Notes under the pieces: generated by a model
What the model was told of the DNA's origin: nothing
Databases searched by the model: none
Seen by the model: only the letters and a program-made list of their open reading frames with translations
Assembly: GCA_007118235.1 (NCBI GenBank)
Contig: SKRY01000229.1
Location: 1-6,526, forward strand
DNA from: Candidatus Hydrogenedentota bacterium
GTDB lineage: Bacteria > Hydrogenedentota > Hydrogenedentia > Hydrogenedentales > SLHB01
Reading direction: 5' to 3'
Length of the DNA stretch: 6,526 bases
In this document: positions 5,777-6,526 of the stretch, in pieces
Layout: each line of letters starts with the position of its first letter
Position numbering within the stretch: position 1 is the stretch's first letter
Translations under genes and position numbers: made by a program

Positions 5777-6526
5777 ATGACCAACATCGCTGATAGACCT
5801 GTCATTGTGCAATCCGACCGTTCGATTCTCCTTGAGACGGACGGTCCGTTGTTTGAGGATGCCCGGGACGCCATCGCGGCCTTTGCCGAGCTGCTGAAGT
5901 CGCCCGAGCACATCCACACGTACCGGATCACAGCGCTTTCCCTTTGGAACGCCGCCGCGGCGGGCATGACGGCCGAGGGCATCCTGGAAAGCCTGCATGC
6001 GTACAGCAAGTACGATATCCCGCAGAATATCGTTGCGGAAATCCGGGAAACCGTCGCCCGTTACGGCCAGCTCAAGCTGTACAAGGACACCGATGACACG
6101 CTGGTCATTGTGGCCGAGGACCCGGTTCTCATCGCCCAGATCGTCCATCACAAGGACATCAAGGGCTACGTCCAACATCACGAGGCGGACCGCGTCTACA
6201 TTACCCCGGGCGACCGCGGCAACGTCAAGAACGCCCTCATCAAGATTGGATTTCCCGTCGAGGACTTGGCCGGCTATGTCGAGGGCGCGCCCCTTGCGCT
6301 GAACATGCGTTCCGAGACGCGGTCGGGCGCTCCCTTGCACTTGCGCGAGTATCAGAGAGAGGCCGTCGAAGCGTTCCATATGCGGGGCTCGAACCACGGC
6401 GGCAGCGGCGTCATCGTGCTGCCGTGCGGCGCGGGCAAGACGCTGGTGGGGATAGCCGCCATCGACCGGCTTCAGACTCAGACCCTCGTGCTCACCACGA
6501 ACACGGTGGCGCTTCGCCAATGGAAG
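5777..6526 (+). CDS. Bacterial XPB/Rad25-type DNA helicase, 3' end cut off by the window
   Basis: The first 250 residues of a superfamily 2 helicase. The frame is closed upstream by a TGA at 5747-5749, so the ATG at 5777 is the first possible ATG. Its GGAG (5771-5774) is only 2 bases away, an unusually short spacing, yet the very N-terminus (DRPVIVQSDRSILLE) matches the family start, which supports it. Residues about 8-130 form the N-terminal XPB/Ssl2-like domain, with EDARDAIAAFAELLKSPEHIH then TYRITALSLWNA. KIGFPVEDLAGYVEG is followed by the helicase core: LREYQREAVEAF (199-210), Walker A LPCGAGKT (215-222) and a motif Ia-like region ending TNTVALRQW. The DExH box and later motifs lie beyond the window. 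XPB homologues unwind DNA 3' to 5' with ATP and act in nucleotide excision repair and transcription in eukaryotes. The bacterial role is less settled. The wording is close to actinobacterial XPB, consistent with sporadic spread in bacteria. Confidence 0.93.
   Translation, partial: MTNIADRPVIVQSDRSILLETDGPLFEDARDAIAAFAELLKSPEHIHTYRITALSLWNAAAAGMTAEGILESLHAYSKYDIPQNIVAEIRETVARYGQLKLYKDTDDTLVIVAEDPVLIAQIVHHKDIKGYVQHHEADRVYITPGDRGNVKNALIKIGFPVEDLAGYVEGAPLALNMRSETRSGAPLHLREYQREAVEAFHMRGSNHGGSGVIVLPCGAGKTLVGIAAIDRLQTQTLVLTTNTVALRQWK

Noticed and set aside
5517..5780. Plus-strand open frame of 87 codons whose stop overlaps the helicase start
   Set aside because: It is made largely of the palindromic repeats (it contains the SSSPAFAGM string that such repeats encode) and has no ribosome site.
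5276..6520. Long minus-strand open frame of 414 codons
   Set aside because: It is antisense to the XPB helicase and to the palindrome region. Its translation has no recognisable motifs and reflects GC-rich codon bias.
1..6526. tRNA, rRNA, CRISPR array, integrase or transposase
   Set aside because: No tRNA-like cloverleaf, regularly spaced direct repeat or recombinase motif was seen on either strand.

Overview
The window is GC-rich, gene-dense bacterial DNA with every supported gene on the plus strand. The gene set (a two-NfeD plus FloA flotillin locus, a bacterial XPB-type helicase, HemW) and the small conserved-looking unknown proteins suggest a Planctomycetota, Hydrogenedentota or other PVC-like bacterium. 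That placement is an inference from gene content and style, with no marker gene to confirm it.

Layout. Bases 1-956 hold the 3' part of a HemW/HemN-like radical SAM gene. A 210-base gap follows, with two plausible promoters facing right. Next comes a tight membrane-microdomain cluster: a long-form NfeD with a ClpP-like serine protease domain (1167-2771), a 101-residue unknown protein (2768-3073) and a short-form NfeD (3070-3552). These three are joined by two ATGA stop/start overlaps. After a 105-base gap with a hairpin and a possible 17-codon leader ORF comes a full-length FloA flotillin (3658-4710), followed by a 15-bp hairpin. A single-pass membrane-anchored, basic, repeat-containing protein of unknown function (4816-5484) lies just beyond. 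Bases 5485-5776 hold no credible gene but contain a cluster of inverted repeats, including a perfect 28-base palindrome. The window ends inside an XPB/Rad25-type helicase gene (5777 onward).

How the genes fit together. NfeD proteins and flotillins are known partners. The NfeD C-terminal OB-like domain and the flotillin SPFH scaffold are thought to act together in membrane microdomains, and the long NfeD adds a periplasmic-type Ser-Lys protease. The small soluble protein sits between two NfeD genes with translational coupling on both sides, so it is the best candidate for a new component of this complex. The membrane-anchored protein after FloA is a weaker candidate because a terminator-like hairpin separates it. 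HemW (heme handling) and XPB (DNA unwinding or repair) appear to be unrelated flanking genes.
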